Source of the DNA: Hydrogenophaga palleronii NBRC 102513
GTDB lineage: Bacteria; Pseudomonadota; Gammaproteobacteria; Burkholderiales; Burkholderiaceae_C
Reading direction: 5' to 3'
DNA length: 64,000 nt
Assembly: GCF_001571225.1 (NCBI RefSeq)
Contig: NZ_BCTJ01000012.1
Location: 61,295 to 125,294 of the forward strand
In this document: positions 24,801 through 32,917 of the stretch, in pieces
Layout: each line of letters starts with the position of its first letter
How positions within the stretch are numbered: the stretch's first letter is position 1
Position numbers and translations under genes: made by a program
The notes under the pieces: model-generated
Seen by the model: only the letters and a program-made list of their open reading frames with translations
Told to the model about the DNA's origin: nothing
Database searches by the model: none

Positions 24801-26312
24801 ATGGATCTGATCACCAACCTCTCGATCGGTTTCGGCGTCGCCTTCACGATGCAGAACCTGTTGTACGCGCTGCTGGGCTGTCTGCTCGGCACGCTCATCG
24901 GTGTGCTGCCCGGCATTGGCCCGGTCGCCACCATCGCCATGCTGCTGCCCGCCACCTACGGCCTGCCCCCTGTGGCGGCGCTGATCATGCTGGCCGGCAT
25001 CTACTACGGTGCCCAGTACGGTGGCTCGACCACCGCCATTCTGGTCAACCTGCCAGGGGAAGCGTCCTCGGTGGTGACGGTGATCGACGGCTACCAGATG
25101 GCGCGAAAGGGGCGGGCCGGGCCCGCGCTGGCCGCAGCCGGCCTGGGCTCGTTCTTCGCCGGTTGCGTGGGTACGCTGATCCTGGCCGCCTTCGCACCGC
25201 CGCTGACCGAGATCGCGCTGAGCTTCGGCCCGGCCGAGTACTTCTCGCTGATGGTGCTGGGCTTGCTGGGCGCGGTGGTGCTGGCCTCGGGCTCGCTGCT
25301 CAAGGCCGTGGCCATGATCCTGCTCGGCCTGGCCTTCGGCCTGGTGGGCACCGACGTGAACTCGGGTGTGGCGCGCTACAGCTTCGACATTCCGGAACTC
25401 ACCGACGGCATCAGCTTCATCGCGATCGCCATGGGCGTGTTCGGTTACGGCGAAATCATTGCCAACCTGGCCACGCCGTCGGACCAGCGTGAGGTGTTCA
25501 CCGCCAAGGTCAAGGGCCTGATGCCGACCAAGGAAGACTTCAAGCGCATGACGCCCGCCGTGCTGCGCGGCACCGCACTGGGCTCGGTGCTCGGCATCCT
25601 GCCGGGTGGCGGCGCGCTGATGTCGGCCTTCGCCTCGTACACGCTGGAGAAGAAGATCAAGCTCAAGGCCGGCGAAGTGCCGTTCGGCCAGGGCAACATC
25701 CGCGGTGTGGCAGGCCCCGAGTCGGCCAACAACGCCGGTGCACAGACCTCCTTCATCCCGCTGCTGACGCTGGGCATTCCGCCCAACGCGGTGATGGCGC
25801 TGATGGTGGGTGCGATGACCATCCACAACATCCAGCCCGGCCCGCAGGTGATGACCGCGAACCCGGAACTGTTCTGGGGCCTGATCGCCTCCATGTGGAT
25901 CGGCAACCTGATGCTGATCGTGCTCAACCTGCCGATGATCGGCCTGTGGATCAAGCTGCTGACCATTCCCTACAAGTGGCTGTTCCCCGCCATCGTGCTG
26001 TTCTGCGCGGTCGGCGTGTACTCGGAGAACAACAACACCTTCGAGATCTGGATGGTCGCCATCTTCGGTGTCATCGGTTACCTGTTCCACAAGCTCAAGT
26101 GCGAGCCGGCACCGCTGCTGCTGGGCCTGATCCTGGGCCCGATGATGGAAGAGTACCTGCGCCGTGCGCTGCTGATCTCGCGTGGCGACTGGAGCGTGCT
26201 GGTCACGCGGCCGCTGTCGGCCAGCCTGCTGGCCATCGCCTTCGTGCTGCTGCTGGTGGTGCTGCTGCCGTCGGTGAAGGCCAAGCGCGAAGAAGCCTTC
26301 GTCGAAGACTGA
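24801..26312 (+). CDS. tctA: Tripartite tricarboxylate transporter large permease TctA
   Basis: 503 residues, about 11-12 helices. The GTLIGVLPGIGPVATIAMLLP motif near the N-terminus and its second copy (LGSVLGILPGGGALMSAFASY) are the TctA signatures, with YGAQYGGSTTAILVNLPGE between. Uses the ion gradient to import tri- or dicarboxylates. The C-terminal tail is charged. Substrate cannot be read; the upstream two-component system may respond to it. Confidence 0.95.
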   Translation: MDLITNLSIGFGVAFTMQNLLYALLGCLLGTLIGVLPGIGPVATIAMLLPATYGLPPVAALIMLAGIYYGAQYGGSTTAILVNLPGEASSVVTVIDGYQMARKGRAGPALAAAGLGSFFAGCVGTLILAAFAPPLTEIALSFGPAEYFSLMVLGLLGAVVLASGSLLKAVAMILLGLAFGLVGTDVNSGVARYSFDIPELTDGISFIAIAMGVFGYGEIIANLATPSDQREVFTAKVKGLMPTKEDFKRMTPAVLRGTALGSVLGILPGGGALMSAFASYTLEKKIKLKAGEVPFGQGNIRGVAGPESANNAGAQTSFIPLLTLGIPPNAVMALMVGAMTIHNIQPGPQVMTANPELFWGLIASMWIGNLMLIVLNLPMIGLWIKLLTIPYKWLFPAIVLFCAVGVYSENNNTFEIWMVAIFGVIGYLFHKLKCEPAPLLLGLILGPMMEEYLRRALLISRGDWSVLVTRPLSASLLAIAFVLLLVVLLPSVKAKREEAFVED

Positions 26313-26322
26313 ACCCGGGGCA

Positions 26323-26354
26323 GGGGGTGTGCCGGCCCGATGGGCCGGCGCCCC
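26323..26354. terminator. Hairpin terminator between tctA and the YdjM-like gene
   Basis: GCCGGCCC (26331-26338) / GGGCCGGC (26342-26349) with loop GAT, extended by GGGG/CCCC. It sits between convergent stop codons and can serve both strands; the T-tract (CTCTCGCCC) is poor. Confidence 0.6.
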
Positions 26355-26361
26355 TCTCGCC

Positions 26362-27396
26362 CTATCCCCGCGCGGACAGATCTTCCGTGGTGACCGGCAC
26401 GGCCTCCTGCAGGCCGCGCAGCCGGCGCCACAGCCAGGGCAGCGCGGTGCCCAGGTCGGGGCTGAAGGCCTCCCGCGTCGGGGCATGCCCGCCGCTGGCG
26501 CGGGCCGCGTCGCTGCCGAGGTTGAAGCGGAAGGTGTAGGCCGGCTCCTGCCCCATGCGCAGGTCGGTGACGAACAGCTCACCGTCCACGCTGGAGGCGC
26601 TGTAGAACCCATGTGTGAAATCCGCCATGCGCGCCAGGTAGGGCTCGTCGCGGTGCGCGGCCATCAGCTCGGCGCCGCGCTCATACACCCGCCACTGGAT
26701 CTGCGGGCTGCGGTCCATCAACGAGTAATAGCCCTCGCGGTACTCGGTGGGCGTGGTGGCCACCAGCCGCCAGAGCACGGTGGTGAACGGCGCGGGCGTG
26801 ACCAGCAGGCCATCGGTCACGATGCCGTCGTTCTGCAACGAGGTGCGCGCAAGCTGCGTCACGTGCTGCTGCGCCGCCACACTCCAGCCCAGGTAGAGCG
26901 TGCTGAGCACCAGGCCGGCGGCATTCCAGGCCAGGCCGCGCGTGGACCGCAGGCGCAGCGCCGCGACCACACCGACGATCAGCGGCACGGTGTAGGCCGG
27001 GTCGATGATGAAGACGCTGCCGATGCCGAAGGGATACGCACTGAGGGGCTGCAGCAGCTGCGTGCCGTAGACCGTCATGGTGTCGAGCAGCGGGTGCGTG
27101 ATCAGCACCAGCCACAGCGCCAGCCACCAGCGCCTGAACAGCGCGGCCTCGCCGTGCAGGCGCGAGACCAGCCAGGCCAGCGCGGGCGCCGCCAGCGTGA
27201 GCACGATGAGCGAATGGCTCTCGGCGCGGTGGCGCGTCATGTTGAGGATGGCGTTGCCGTGGTCGATGAAGGCGTCGAGGTCGGGCAGGGTGCCACCGAT
27301 GGCGCCCCACAACGCGGCTTTCCACACGGCGGTGCGCCGGCCCATCACGGCCACGCCAACGGCCGAACCAAGGGCGATCTGGGTCAATGAATCCAT
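26362..27396 (-). CDS. Membrane-bound metal-dependent hydrolase, YdjM/DUF457-like
   Basis: 344 residues. The N-terminal half carries the family pattern: MDSLTQIALGSAVG, GAIGGTLPDLDAFIDHG, RAESHSLIV and HPLLDTMTVYGT, whose His and Asp residues are the presumed metal ligands. Five or six helices follow, then a soluble C-terminal part of ~170 residues rich in Tyr and Arg. The family includes LexA-regulated YdjM of enteric bacteria. Substrate is unknown. Convergent with tctA. Confidence 0.85.
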   Translation of the reverse strand: MDSLTQIALGSAVGVAVMGRRTAVWKAALWGAIGGTLPDLDAFIDHGNAILNMTRHRAESHSLIVLTLAAPALAWLVSRLHGEAALFRRWWLALWLVLITHPLLDTMTVYGTQLLQPLSAYPFGIGSVFIIDPAYTVPLIVGVVAALRLRSTRGLAWNAAGLVLSTLYLGWSVAAQQHVTQLARTSLQNDGIVTDGLLVTPAPFTTVLWRLVATTPTEYREGYYSLMDRSPQIQWRVYERGAELMAAHRDEPYLARMADFTHGFYSASSVDGELFVTDLRMGQEPAYTFRFNLGSDAARASGGHAPTREAFSPDLGTALPWLWRRLRGLQEAVPVTTEDLSARG

Positions 27397-27432
27397 GCGG
27401 CGAGCTTAGGCCCAGTTCACACGATTCACCAA

Positions 27433-27446
27433 GATGCCTTGGCATC
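27433..27446. promoter_or_regulatory. Short palindrome upstream of the YdjM-like gene
   Basis: GATGCC-TT-GGCATC, perfect 6-bp arms, 37-50 bp before the minus-strand start. Could be an operator or the 3' hairpin of the dioxygenase gene that ends at 27472. Weak evidence. Confidence 0.3.
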
Positions 27447-27471
27447 CGAAAACCATGCGCAAGGCGGCGGC

Positions 27472-28095
27472 TCAGGTGACGACCACGATGGGAAAGCGGG
27501 CCCGCAGGCCATCGCCCACCGGCGTGAACGGCACCGTGACGGCGGCGCGCGCGTCCGCATTCAGGCGCCGCCAGAGGCCGTCGCGTTCGTTGCCCGGGTC
27601 ACCCTCCACATAGAGCTGGGTGGTCAGCAGCTCCCGGCGGTCCAGCCGCACCTTGACGTGGATGTGCGGCGTGCGGCCGGTGTAGGGCACCGGCTTGAGG
27701 GTGCGGAAACGGTAAGCGCCGTCGCGCCCCAGCGTGACGCGGCCAAACCCCTGGAACGCCGGGTCGGCGCGGTCGCCGTCGCCCGGGTGGTGGTAACGGC
27801 CCTGGTGATCGCACTGCCAGATTTCCACCACCGCGCCGGCCACCGGCACACCGGCCAGGTCGGTCACCGAGCCCTCCACCCAGCTGGCCTGGCCCTTGTC
27901 GTAGACCACCTGGCCGTTGCGCAGCAGGTCGGCGTCGCTGTCGGCCGGCAGGCTCACCGGGTAGAACGGGCCCTCGGTCTGGCTCGGGGTGGGCAGCAAG
28001 GCGCGGGACTGCGCCAGCGCCGGCGTGAGCCAGCCCGGGGCGGCCACGGCAGCGGCACTGGCGATGAGGATGCGGCGGCGGGGCAGGGCGGGCAT
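27472..28095 (-). CDS. Exported intradiol ring-cleavage dioxygenase family protein
   Basis: 207 residues from ATG 28095 (AGGAGA ribosome-binding site). The N-terminus MPALPRRRILIASAAAVAAPGW has a basic RRR followed by a hydrophobic stretch and ALAQ, a likely Tat signal with cleavage near residue 29. The four non-heme iron(III) ligands of catechol/protocatechuate 3,4-dioxygenases are all present: Y101 (GRYHHP), Y138 (VPYTG), H144 and H146 (TPHIHVKV). At 207 residues it is the short single-domain type found outside classical pathway operons. An extracytoplasmic role on small phenols is inferred. Confidence 0.87.
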   Translation of the reverse strand: MPALPRRRILIASAAAVAAPGWLTPALAQSRALLPTPSQTEGPFYPVSLPADSDADLLRNGQVVYDKGQASWVEGSVTDLAGVPVAGAVVEIWQCDHQGRYHHPGDGDRADPAFQGFGRVTLGRDGAYRFRTLKPVPYTGRTPHIHVKVRLDRRELLTTQLYVEGDPGNERDGLWRRLNADARAAVTVPFTPVGDGLRARFPIVVVT

Positions 28096-28152
28096 GGCTT
28101 CTCCTGGCGACAACAACCGGGTTGGAAGCGTATCCGGGGCGCGAGTTCCTGG

Positions 28153-28233
28153 TCCAGAAACACCGCGGAACTGGCTTTGCCAGGCCGCAGGTGTTGCCCC
28201 CTGGGGGGTGACGCCGCAGGCGGCGTGGGGGGA
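28153..28233 (+). repeat. Three-hairpin intergenic repeat, copy A1
   Basis: Hairpin 1: AACACC(28159-28164)/GGTGTT(28190-28195), GCGG/CCGC, inner CTGGC/GCCAG around TTT. Hairpin 2: C5/G5 around 28197-28206. Hairpin 3: ACGCCGC(28211-28217)/GCGGCGT(28220-28226). It fills the gap between the DUF502 stop and the dioxygenase start. The inner stem has CTGGC/GCCAG where other copies have CCGGC/GCCGG, a compensatory change. Confidence 0.85.
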
Positions 28234-28234
28234 G

Positions 28235-28816
28235 CTACTTCGAACTCATCCAGGCCAGCAACGAAGAACGCATGGCCTCCTCCACCGACATGTTGATCGG
28301 CGTGGTCCAGCTGCGCGGCACGAACACGGTGTAGCCGCCGATCATGTAGCCCATGGGCAGGTAGACCGCCACGTGGTCGAGCTCGGCCAGCCCGGGCGGC
28401 AGGCCCGCCATGCTCTGGCGCGTCACCAGGCCGACGATGGCGAGGTCGTTGTCCGGCATCTTCAGCACCACCACCTGTTGCTGCGACGCCTTTTCCTTGG
28501 GCGAGAAGTAGTCGGCAAAACTCTTGAGCGAGGAGTAGATGCTCCGCACCACCGGCAGGTTGTTGAACGGCAGTTCGAACCACGACAACATGCGCGCCGC
28601 CGCCGGCTGGGACACCAGGAAACCCAGCCCGAAGATCGAGGCCGCACCGATCACGATGCCCAGGCCGGGCAGGTAAAAATCCCCGATCAGCGGGCGGATC
28701 GCCCACATGGCGATCGACTCCAGCCAGGCGATGAACAGGTAGAGCACATAGACCGTGAGCGCCACCGGCAGGAAGGTGATCAGGCCGCGAAAGAAGTACT
28801 GGTAGATCGGTTTCAT
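28235..28816 (-). CDS. DUF502 family membrane protein
   Basis: 193 residues from ATG 28816. Two transmembrane helices in the first 90 residues (GLITFLPVALTVYVLYLFIAW and LPGLGIVIGAASIFGLGFLV), then a beta-rich cytoplasmic domain with PVVRSIYSSLKSF and the GYMIGGYTVFVPRSWTTPINMSVEEAM ending typical of DUF502. Function unknown. In many betaproteobacteria a DUF502 gene is next to aspS; that context is absent here. Confidence 0.88.
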   Translation of the reverse strand: MKPIYQYFFRGLITFLPVALTVYVLYLFIAWLESIAMWAIRPLIGDFYLPGLGIVIGAASIFGLGFLVSQPAAARMLSWFELPFNNLPVVRSIYSSLKSFADYFSPKEKASQQQVVVLKMPDNDLAIVGLVTRQSMAGLPPGLAELDHVAVYLPMGYMIGGYTVFVPRSWTTPINMSVEEAMRSSLLAWMSSK

Positions 28817-29030
28817 GGGGGGCTTTCGGGCGCTCGGGTGTGGTCGGCGTGCGCAGACACGCGGGAGCATAGCAGCCGGCTTCGTGATGGCCTATGACCT
28901 TCCCGGCAGGTGCCCAGGCTTGCAAACGCCGACAATGCACCCACGTGTAGAACGTTTTCCCCGCAGGGGGCACATGCCTGGCGCGTGCGCCAGTTCCGGA
29001 ACTCCACAGGGCTCAACGGCTCTTTCTTCC

Positions 29031-29411
29031 ATGAACGGACTCTTCGATTTCTTTGGCCGCGTGCTGCGCGGCCTGCTCAAGCTGGTGCTGGCCGTGGCCG
29101 CCCTGGTGTTCGTGTTCAGCCTGCTGCTGGCCACGCTGGTGGTGGTGGTGGGCGTCTCGCTCTGGGCTCTGGTCACCGGGCGCAAGCCCACGCCGGCGGT
29201 GGTATTCAGCCGCTTCCGCCAGACCTCGCAGCGTTACACCCAGGGCGTGTGGCCGGGTGGCGCGGCCGGTGGCGCCGGTGGCATGCGCCGCCAGCCCATG
29301 GGCGATGTGGTCGACGTGCAGGCCACCGAAGTGCCTGACACGCCCGACGCACAGGGCGCTGACGCAGCCCCGCGCTCCGGCCCCGACCGCATGGCGCGTG
29401 TGATGCGTTGA
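29031..29411 (+). CDS. Hypothetical membrane protein with one or two helices
   Basis: 126 residues from ATG 29031. An amphipathic N-terminus (MNGLFDFFGRVLRGLLKL) precedes a strong hydrophobic stretch (residues ~17-48), then a Gly/Arg-rich and acidic soluble tail with DVVDVQATEVPD. The pattern is common to unnamed betaproteobacterial inner-membrane proteins. I recognise no domain. Convergent with the LysR gene, 9 bp apart. Confidence 0.65.
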   Translation: MNGLFDFFGRVLRGLLKLVLAVAALVFVFSLLLATLVVVVGVSLWALVTGRKPTPAVVFSRFRQTSQRYTQGVWPGGAAGGAGGMRRQPMGDVVDVQATEVPDTPDAQGADAAPRSGPDRMARVMR

Positions 29412-29420
29412 GGCGCTAGA

Positions 29421-30344
29421 TCAGGGCTTGCTGCGCGACAGGCGGCGCAGTTCGTCGGCCACCACCTGCTTGAGCAGTGTGGTCAAGGCCAGCGCGATGC
29501 GCGAGCGCGGCCCGCTGCGCAGGTACACCGCGGAAAACTCCATGGAGATGGTGGGCTTGAACGGCCGAATCACCAGGTTCTCGGCCTGCGGGCCGACCAG
29601 GGCCACCGGGTCGGTGATGGCGATGCCCACGCCGTGGTGCACGTGGCTGATCACCGAAGACGAATGCAGCGTCTCCACACGGATGTTGGGCCGCACGCCC
29701 GCTTGAAGAATGGCCAGGTTCAGCTGCATGCGCAGGCGGCTGTTGGGGCCCAGGGCGACGAAGTCCTGGTCGTGCAGGTCTTTCACCGCAATCTGCCGCT
29801 TGCGGGCCAGTGGGTGGTCCTTGGGCATGATGCACACGGCGTGCGTGGTGGGGAAGGGGTCGTGGTCGATGTCGCCGGCCTCGACCGGTGGCGACCCATA
29901 CGCGATGTCCAACTGGCCGTGGCGCAGCATGGACAGGAGGTTGACCGAACTGTCCGGGTGGATCGAGACCACGACCTCGGGAAATTCCTTGAGCAGCGCG
30001 CTGATGGCCGCCGGCAGGCAATAGGCCGACAGGTTCGGCATGGCCCCGATGTGCAGATAGCCCGCTGTGGACAGGCGGATCGCGCGTGCGGCTTCCCGGA
30101 TGCGGTCGGTGCCCGCGAAGTGGCGCTCGATTTCGCGGTACAGCTGGTGTGCCTGTTCGGTCGCGACGATGTGAATGCCCTTGCGCTGGAACAGCTCGAG
30201 CTGGAGTTCACTTTCCAGGTCGTGGATCAACCGCGACACCGCCGGCTGCGAGATGGCCATCGAGTGGCCGGCGCCGGTCATGCTGCCGGTCAGCATGACC
30301 GCGCGAAACGCTTCAAGCTGCCGGAAGTTCAAGGGCCGGGGCAC
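29421..30344 (-). CDS. LysR family transcriptional regulator
   Basis: 307 residues. N-terminal winged helix-turn-helix (LNFRQLEAFRAVMLTGSMTGAGHSMAISQPAVSRLIHDLE), then a periplasmic-binding-protein-like effector domain with GPNSRLRMQLNL and the GVGIAITDPVAL segment. It is encoded downstream of the DUF4392-Bug pair on the same strand, 195 bp from the Bug stop with a hairpin between. It probably controls that pair through the LysR-type site at 32658-32687. Confidence 0.9.
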   Translation of the reverse strand: MPRPLNFRQLEAFRAVMLTGSMTGAGHSMAISQPAVSRLIHDLESELQLELFQRKGIHIVATEQAHQLYREIERHFAGTDRIREAARAIRLSTAGYLHIGAMPNLSAYCLPAAISALLKEFPEVVVSIHPDSSVNLLSMLRHGQLDIAYGSPPVEAGDIDHDPFPTTHAVCIMPKDHPLARKRQIAVKDLHDQDFVALGPNSRLRMQLNLAILQAGVRPNIRVETLHSSSVISHVHHGVGIAITDPVALVGPQAENLVIRPFKPTISMEFSAVYLRSGPRSRIALALTTLLKQVVADELRRLSRSKP

Positions 30345-30442
30345 GGTAACTCGCTTGTCAAGTCAATGAGGGCTCCGATGATAGGCCGTCGGCGTGGCCC
30401 GCCCCGGCCGCCATGCGCCTACGCGGATTCGTTGACGGCGTT

Positions 30443-30480
30443 GCTGGAAGGCGCGAGCCGGGCGATCCGCGCCTTCCAGC
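30443..30480. terminator. Long perfect stem-loop downstream of the Bug gene
   Basis: 13-bp arms GCTGGAAGGCGCG (30443-30455) and CGCGCCTTCCAGC (30468-30480), loop 12 nt. It lies in the 195-bp gap between Bug and lysR. No T-run on either side. It likely marks the 3' end of the DUF4392-Bug transcript. Confidence 0.55.
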
Positions 30481-30539
30481 TGTGGGGTGGGTGCAGAGCC
30501 AACACGTTCAACGGCGTCCTGCGATGAACCCGGTGCGGC

Positions 30540-31514
30540 TCAGTCGAGCTTGACGCCCATGTCGCGGATCAAGCTGGTGAAGCGCTTCTCTTCTGCCGCC
30601 AGCAAGGTGCCCAGCTCTTCCGGCGTGCTGCCCACCACCTGTGCACCGGCATCTTCCAGCCGCTTCTTGATCGCCGGCGTGTTCAGTGCCGCCACGATCT
30701 CCTTGTTGAGCTGGCGAACCCGGGCCTGTGGCGTTCCCGCGGGCGCCAGGACGGCACCCCACGACTCGGCGCTAAAGCCCGGGTAGCCGGCTTCGGCCAC
30801 CGTCGGCACGTTCGGGTACTGGGGCAGGCGCAGGGCCCCGGCTGCCAGCAGCTTGAGTCGGCCGCCCGCGATGTGCGGCTGCACCGCGCCCAGGGTGTCG
30901 AAGACGATGTGCGTGCGTCCCGCCATCAGGTCCGGGTGTGCCGCCGCACTGCCCTTGTAGGGCACGTGGCTCATCTTCAGCCCGGCCATGTCGGCAAACC
31001 ATTGGCCATAGATGTGCACGTTGCTGCCCAGTCCCGGAGACGCAAACGTGAGCTCGTTCGGGTGCTGCTTGGCATACGCCACGAGTTCGGGAACGTCCTT
31101 GACGGGCAGCGTGGGTGCCGCCACCAACACAATGGCCGTGCGGGTGACCAGGCTCACCGGGGTGAAGTCCTTGACCGGGTCGTACGGCAAGCTCGGCATG
31201 AGTGCCTTGCCAAACGCATGCGAACTCACCACCAGCGCGATGGTGTTGCCATCGGGTGCGGCCTTGGCGACATGGGCTGCGCCGATGGAACCGTTGGCTC
31301 CCGGCCTGTTCTCGACCACCACGCTCTGGTTCAGCCGGCTGCTCAGCGGCTCTGCGATCAGGCGGGCCGTGATGTCGGCCAGGCCACCGGCCGCGTAAGG
31401 CACCACGATGCGCAGGGGGCCGCTGGGCGCCGTCTGGGCCTGTGCCACGCCTGCCGTCAAGGTCAGCATGGCGAGGCTGGCGGAGAGGGTCTTGAAAACC
31501 TTGTGCAGTCGCAT
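30540..31514 (-). CDS. Bug/TctC-type tripartite tricarboxylate receptor (periplasmic)
   Basis: 324 residues from ATG 31514 with GGAG upstream. Signal peptide cleaved near GVAQAQ-TAPS. Bug-family landmarks: PLRIVVPYAAGGLADITARLIA, VVVENRPGANGSIGAAHVAKAAPDG, the LTFASPGLGSNVHIYGQWF ligand loop, and VPYKGSAAAHPDLMAGRTHI. Bug proteins bind a carboxylate with two water-bridged carboxylate contacts and hand it to TctAB, or act as orphan receptors or sensors. It is 34 bp after the DUF4392 gene. The nearest TctAB is 4 kb away on the other strand and may or may not be its partner. Confidence 0.93.
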   Translation of the reverse strand: MRLHKVFKTLSASLAMLTLTAGVAQAQTAPSGPLRIVVPYAAGGLADITARLIAEPLSSRLNQSVVVENRPGANGSIGAAHVAKAAPDGNTIALVVSSHAFGKALMPSLPYDPVKDFTPVSLVTRTAIVLVAAPTLPVKDVPELVAYAKQHPNELTFASPGLGSNVHIYGQWFADMAGLKMSHVPYKGSAAAHPDLMAGRTHIVFDTLGAVQPHIAGGRLKLLAAGALRLPQYPNVPTVAEAGYPGFSAESWGAVLAPAGTPQARVRQLNKEIVAALNTPAIKKRLEDAGAQVVGSTPEELGTLLAAEEKRFTSLIRDMGVKLD

Positions 31515-31548
31515 AAAAAACTCCTTCGATACAAAAAGAAGAATGGGA

Positions 31549-32586
31549 TCAGCGGTCGATGCGGCCATGAGAGAGGCCCCGGTCCAGCGGCGCGATGTTC
31601 ACGCGAACCATGTCTCGCAGCAGCTGCACCATCGACATCGAGCTCTCGCCCTCGGTGCCGTCGACGATGAAGCGGGTGGTGCAATAACGCATCTCCCATC
31701 CCCCGGCGTTCAGGCAGGCGCGGATCACGTCGGCGGCGATGGCCGGGGTGTGCAACGCGTTCACATCGCGGCGCAGAAACGCCAGCATGGCGCTCAGGCC
31801 ATAGGCACCCCAGTTGGACACCGAGGCCGGCATGAAGATGTCGGTCGCCACCGTCGTCGGCACACCGACCCCGCCTTCGTACTGGCAGCGCTGGCCATAG
31901 GGGTGGAAGGTCTTCATGAAATCGAAGATGCGGCCAAAGCCGATTTCATTGCCGTTGTCGCCAATGCCGATGGACAGCACTTTGCGCCGTGCCGCTTCGG
32001 CAAACAGCGGCGCGAGGTCGACGCATTCCTTGGGGCGCACGCCGGTGGAGTAGTGCAGGAAGCCTTGTTCGTTGGGGCCCAGGCGCTCGATCGCGACGAT
32101 GGCAGTGGGCTGGTAACGGTCGAACAGCTCGGCGGCCCAGTCCTGCACTTCGCCCTGCTTGAGTGGCGACTCCGCGAGCGCAGCGCCCATGCGACGGTCG
32201 CGCGCCAGTTCGTAGGGGCGCACCATGATGCCCGCAGCCTGGCTGCTCGCAACCACTGGTGGCGCGTGGCACGGCTCGCAGACATAGACGGGCACGGCCT
32301 GCAGTCCCCAGAACAGGGTGTAGGCCAGCGCAGCGGCGCCGGGTGGGCCGTCGCTCTCGCCATTGGGTGCTTCCGGTGCATAGCCTGCTCCGGTGACGAT
32401 CAGCACGCGGTCGCCGGGCTGCACCGCTGCCGACAGCGCCTCTGCCGCGCGGGCCACGATGGGCCGCCCGCCGCCTTCGCGCCGGGCTTCGTCGTAGATG
32501 CCCCGGATGATGTTGTGGTTCATCGCGCGGTTGCGCATTTCGACGGTGGTCAGTCGATCGATGTTCTCGCCAATGATGTCGGGCAT
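31549..32586 (-). CDS. DUF4392 protein, D-glutamate cyclase C-terminal domain family
   Basis: 345 residues from ATG 32586 (MPDIIGENIDRLTTVEMR). The DUF4392 fold is indicated by VLIVTGAGYAPE, GPPGAAALAYTL, VAIERLGPNEQGFLHYSTG and the hallmark IGDNGNEIGFGRI. The same domain forms the C-terminal half of mammalian D-glutamate cyclase (DGLUCY), which makes 5-oxo-D-proline. Here it stands alone, without the DUF1445-type N-terminal partner. The gene is co-directional with and 34 bp from a Bug receptor, so it may process the imported carboxylate. Substrate is an inference from family. Confidence 0.82.
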   Translation of the reverse strand: MPDIIGENIDRLTTVEMRNRAMNHNIIRGIYDEARREGGGRPIVARAAEALSAAVQPGDRVLIVTGAGYAPEAPNGESDGPPGAAALAYTLFWGLQAVPVYVCEPCHAPPVVASSQAAGIMVRPYELARDRRMGAALAESPLKQGEVQDWAAELFDRYQPTAIVAIERLGPNEQGFLHYSTGVRPKECVDLAPLFAEAARRKVLSIGIGDNGNEIGFGRIFDFMKTFHPYGQRCQYEGGVGVPTTVATDIFMPASVSNWGAYGLSAMLAFLRRDVNALHTPAIAADVIRACLNAGGWEMRYCTTRFIVDGTEGESSMSMVQLLRDMVRVNIAPLDRGLSHGRIDR

Positions 32587-32657
32587 ATGAGCTCTGAAAG
32601 GGAGTGGAGGGACGTGAGCGCGGATTCTTGCGTCACACCGCCGCAGACACCTAATCG

Positions 32658-32687
32658 AATGTTTGGCGGAATTCAGAACCAAATGTT
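32658..32687. promoter_or_regulatory. LysR-type operator candidate upstream of the DUF4392-Bug operon
   Basis: Interrupted dyad AATGTTTGG (32658-32666) and CCAAATGTT (32679-32687), 7 of 9 positions symmetric, 12-nt spacer, 72 bp upstream of the DUF4392 start. The AT-rich sequence stands out locally. It is the only dyad I found in this 331-bp gap. Confidence 0.5.
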
Positions 32688-32917
32688 ATGGATGGCCGGC
32701 GAAGACCCGCACCGGGGCCGCTGGTGCATGCCGCAGCCCCCATCTGCAGCATGGGATTGGTGACCGACACCCGCGCGTTGGCGCAATGCATCGCCGCCCG
32801 TGCCAAGGCCGAAAGGACCGCTCTCGCAGCCGGAGCCTGCTCAACCTGCTGCACGGGTGAAAGGCGGTGATGCCCCCGGGTGCAAGGCCCAGCCTGCCCT
32901 ACGGCCGCCGCGCGTGC
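32688..32917. other. Gap between the dyad and rsmI, no gene seen
   Basis: Ordinary GC-rich sequence. Short frames exist on both strands but none has a ribosome-binding site or recognisable protein. I looked for rnpB, which can lie next to rsmI, and found neither a P4 helix nor its conserved GAGGAAAGTC-type segment. Confidence 0.5.

Noticed and set aside
32688..32917. rnpB (RNase P RNA) next to rsmI
   Set aside because: The gap is only about 330 bp including an operator, and none of the conserved P4 or J segments of RNase P RNA can be found.
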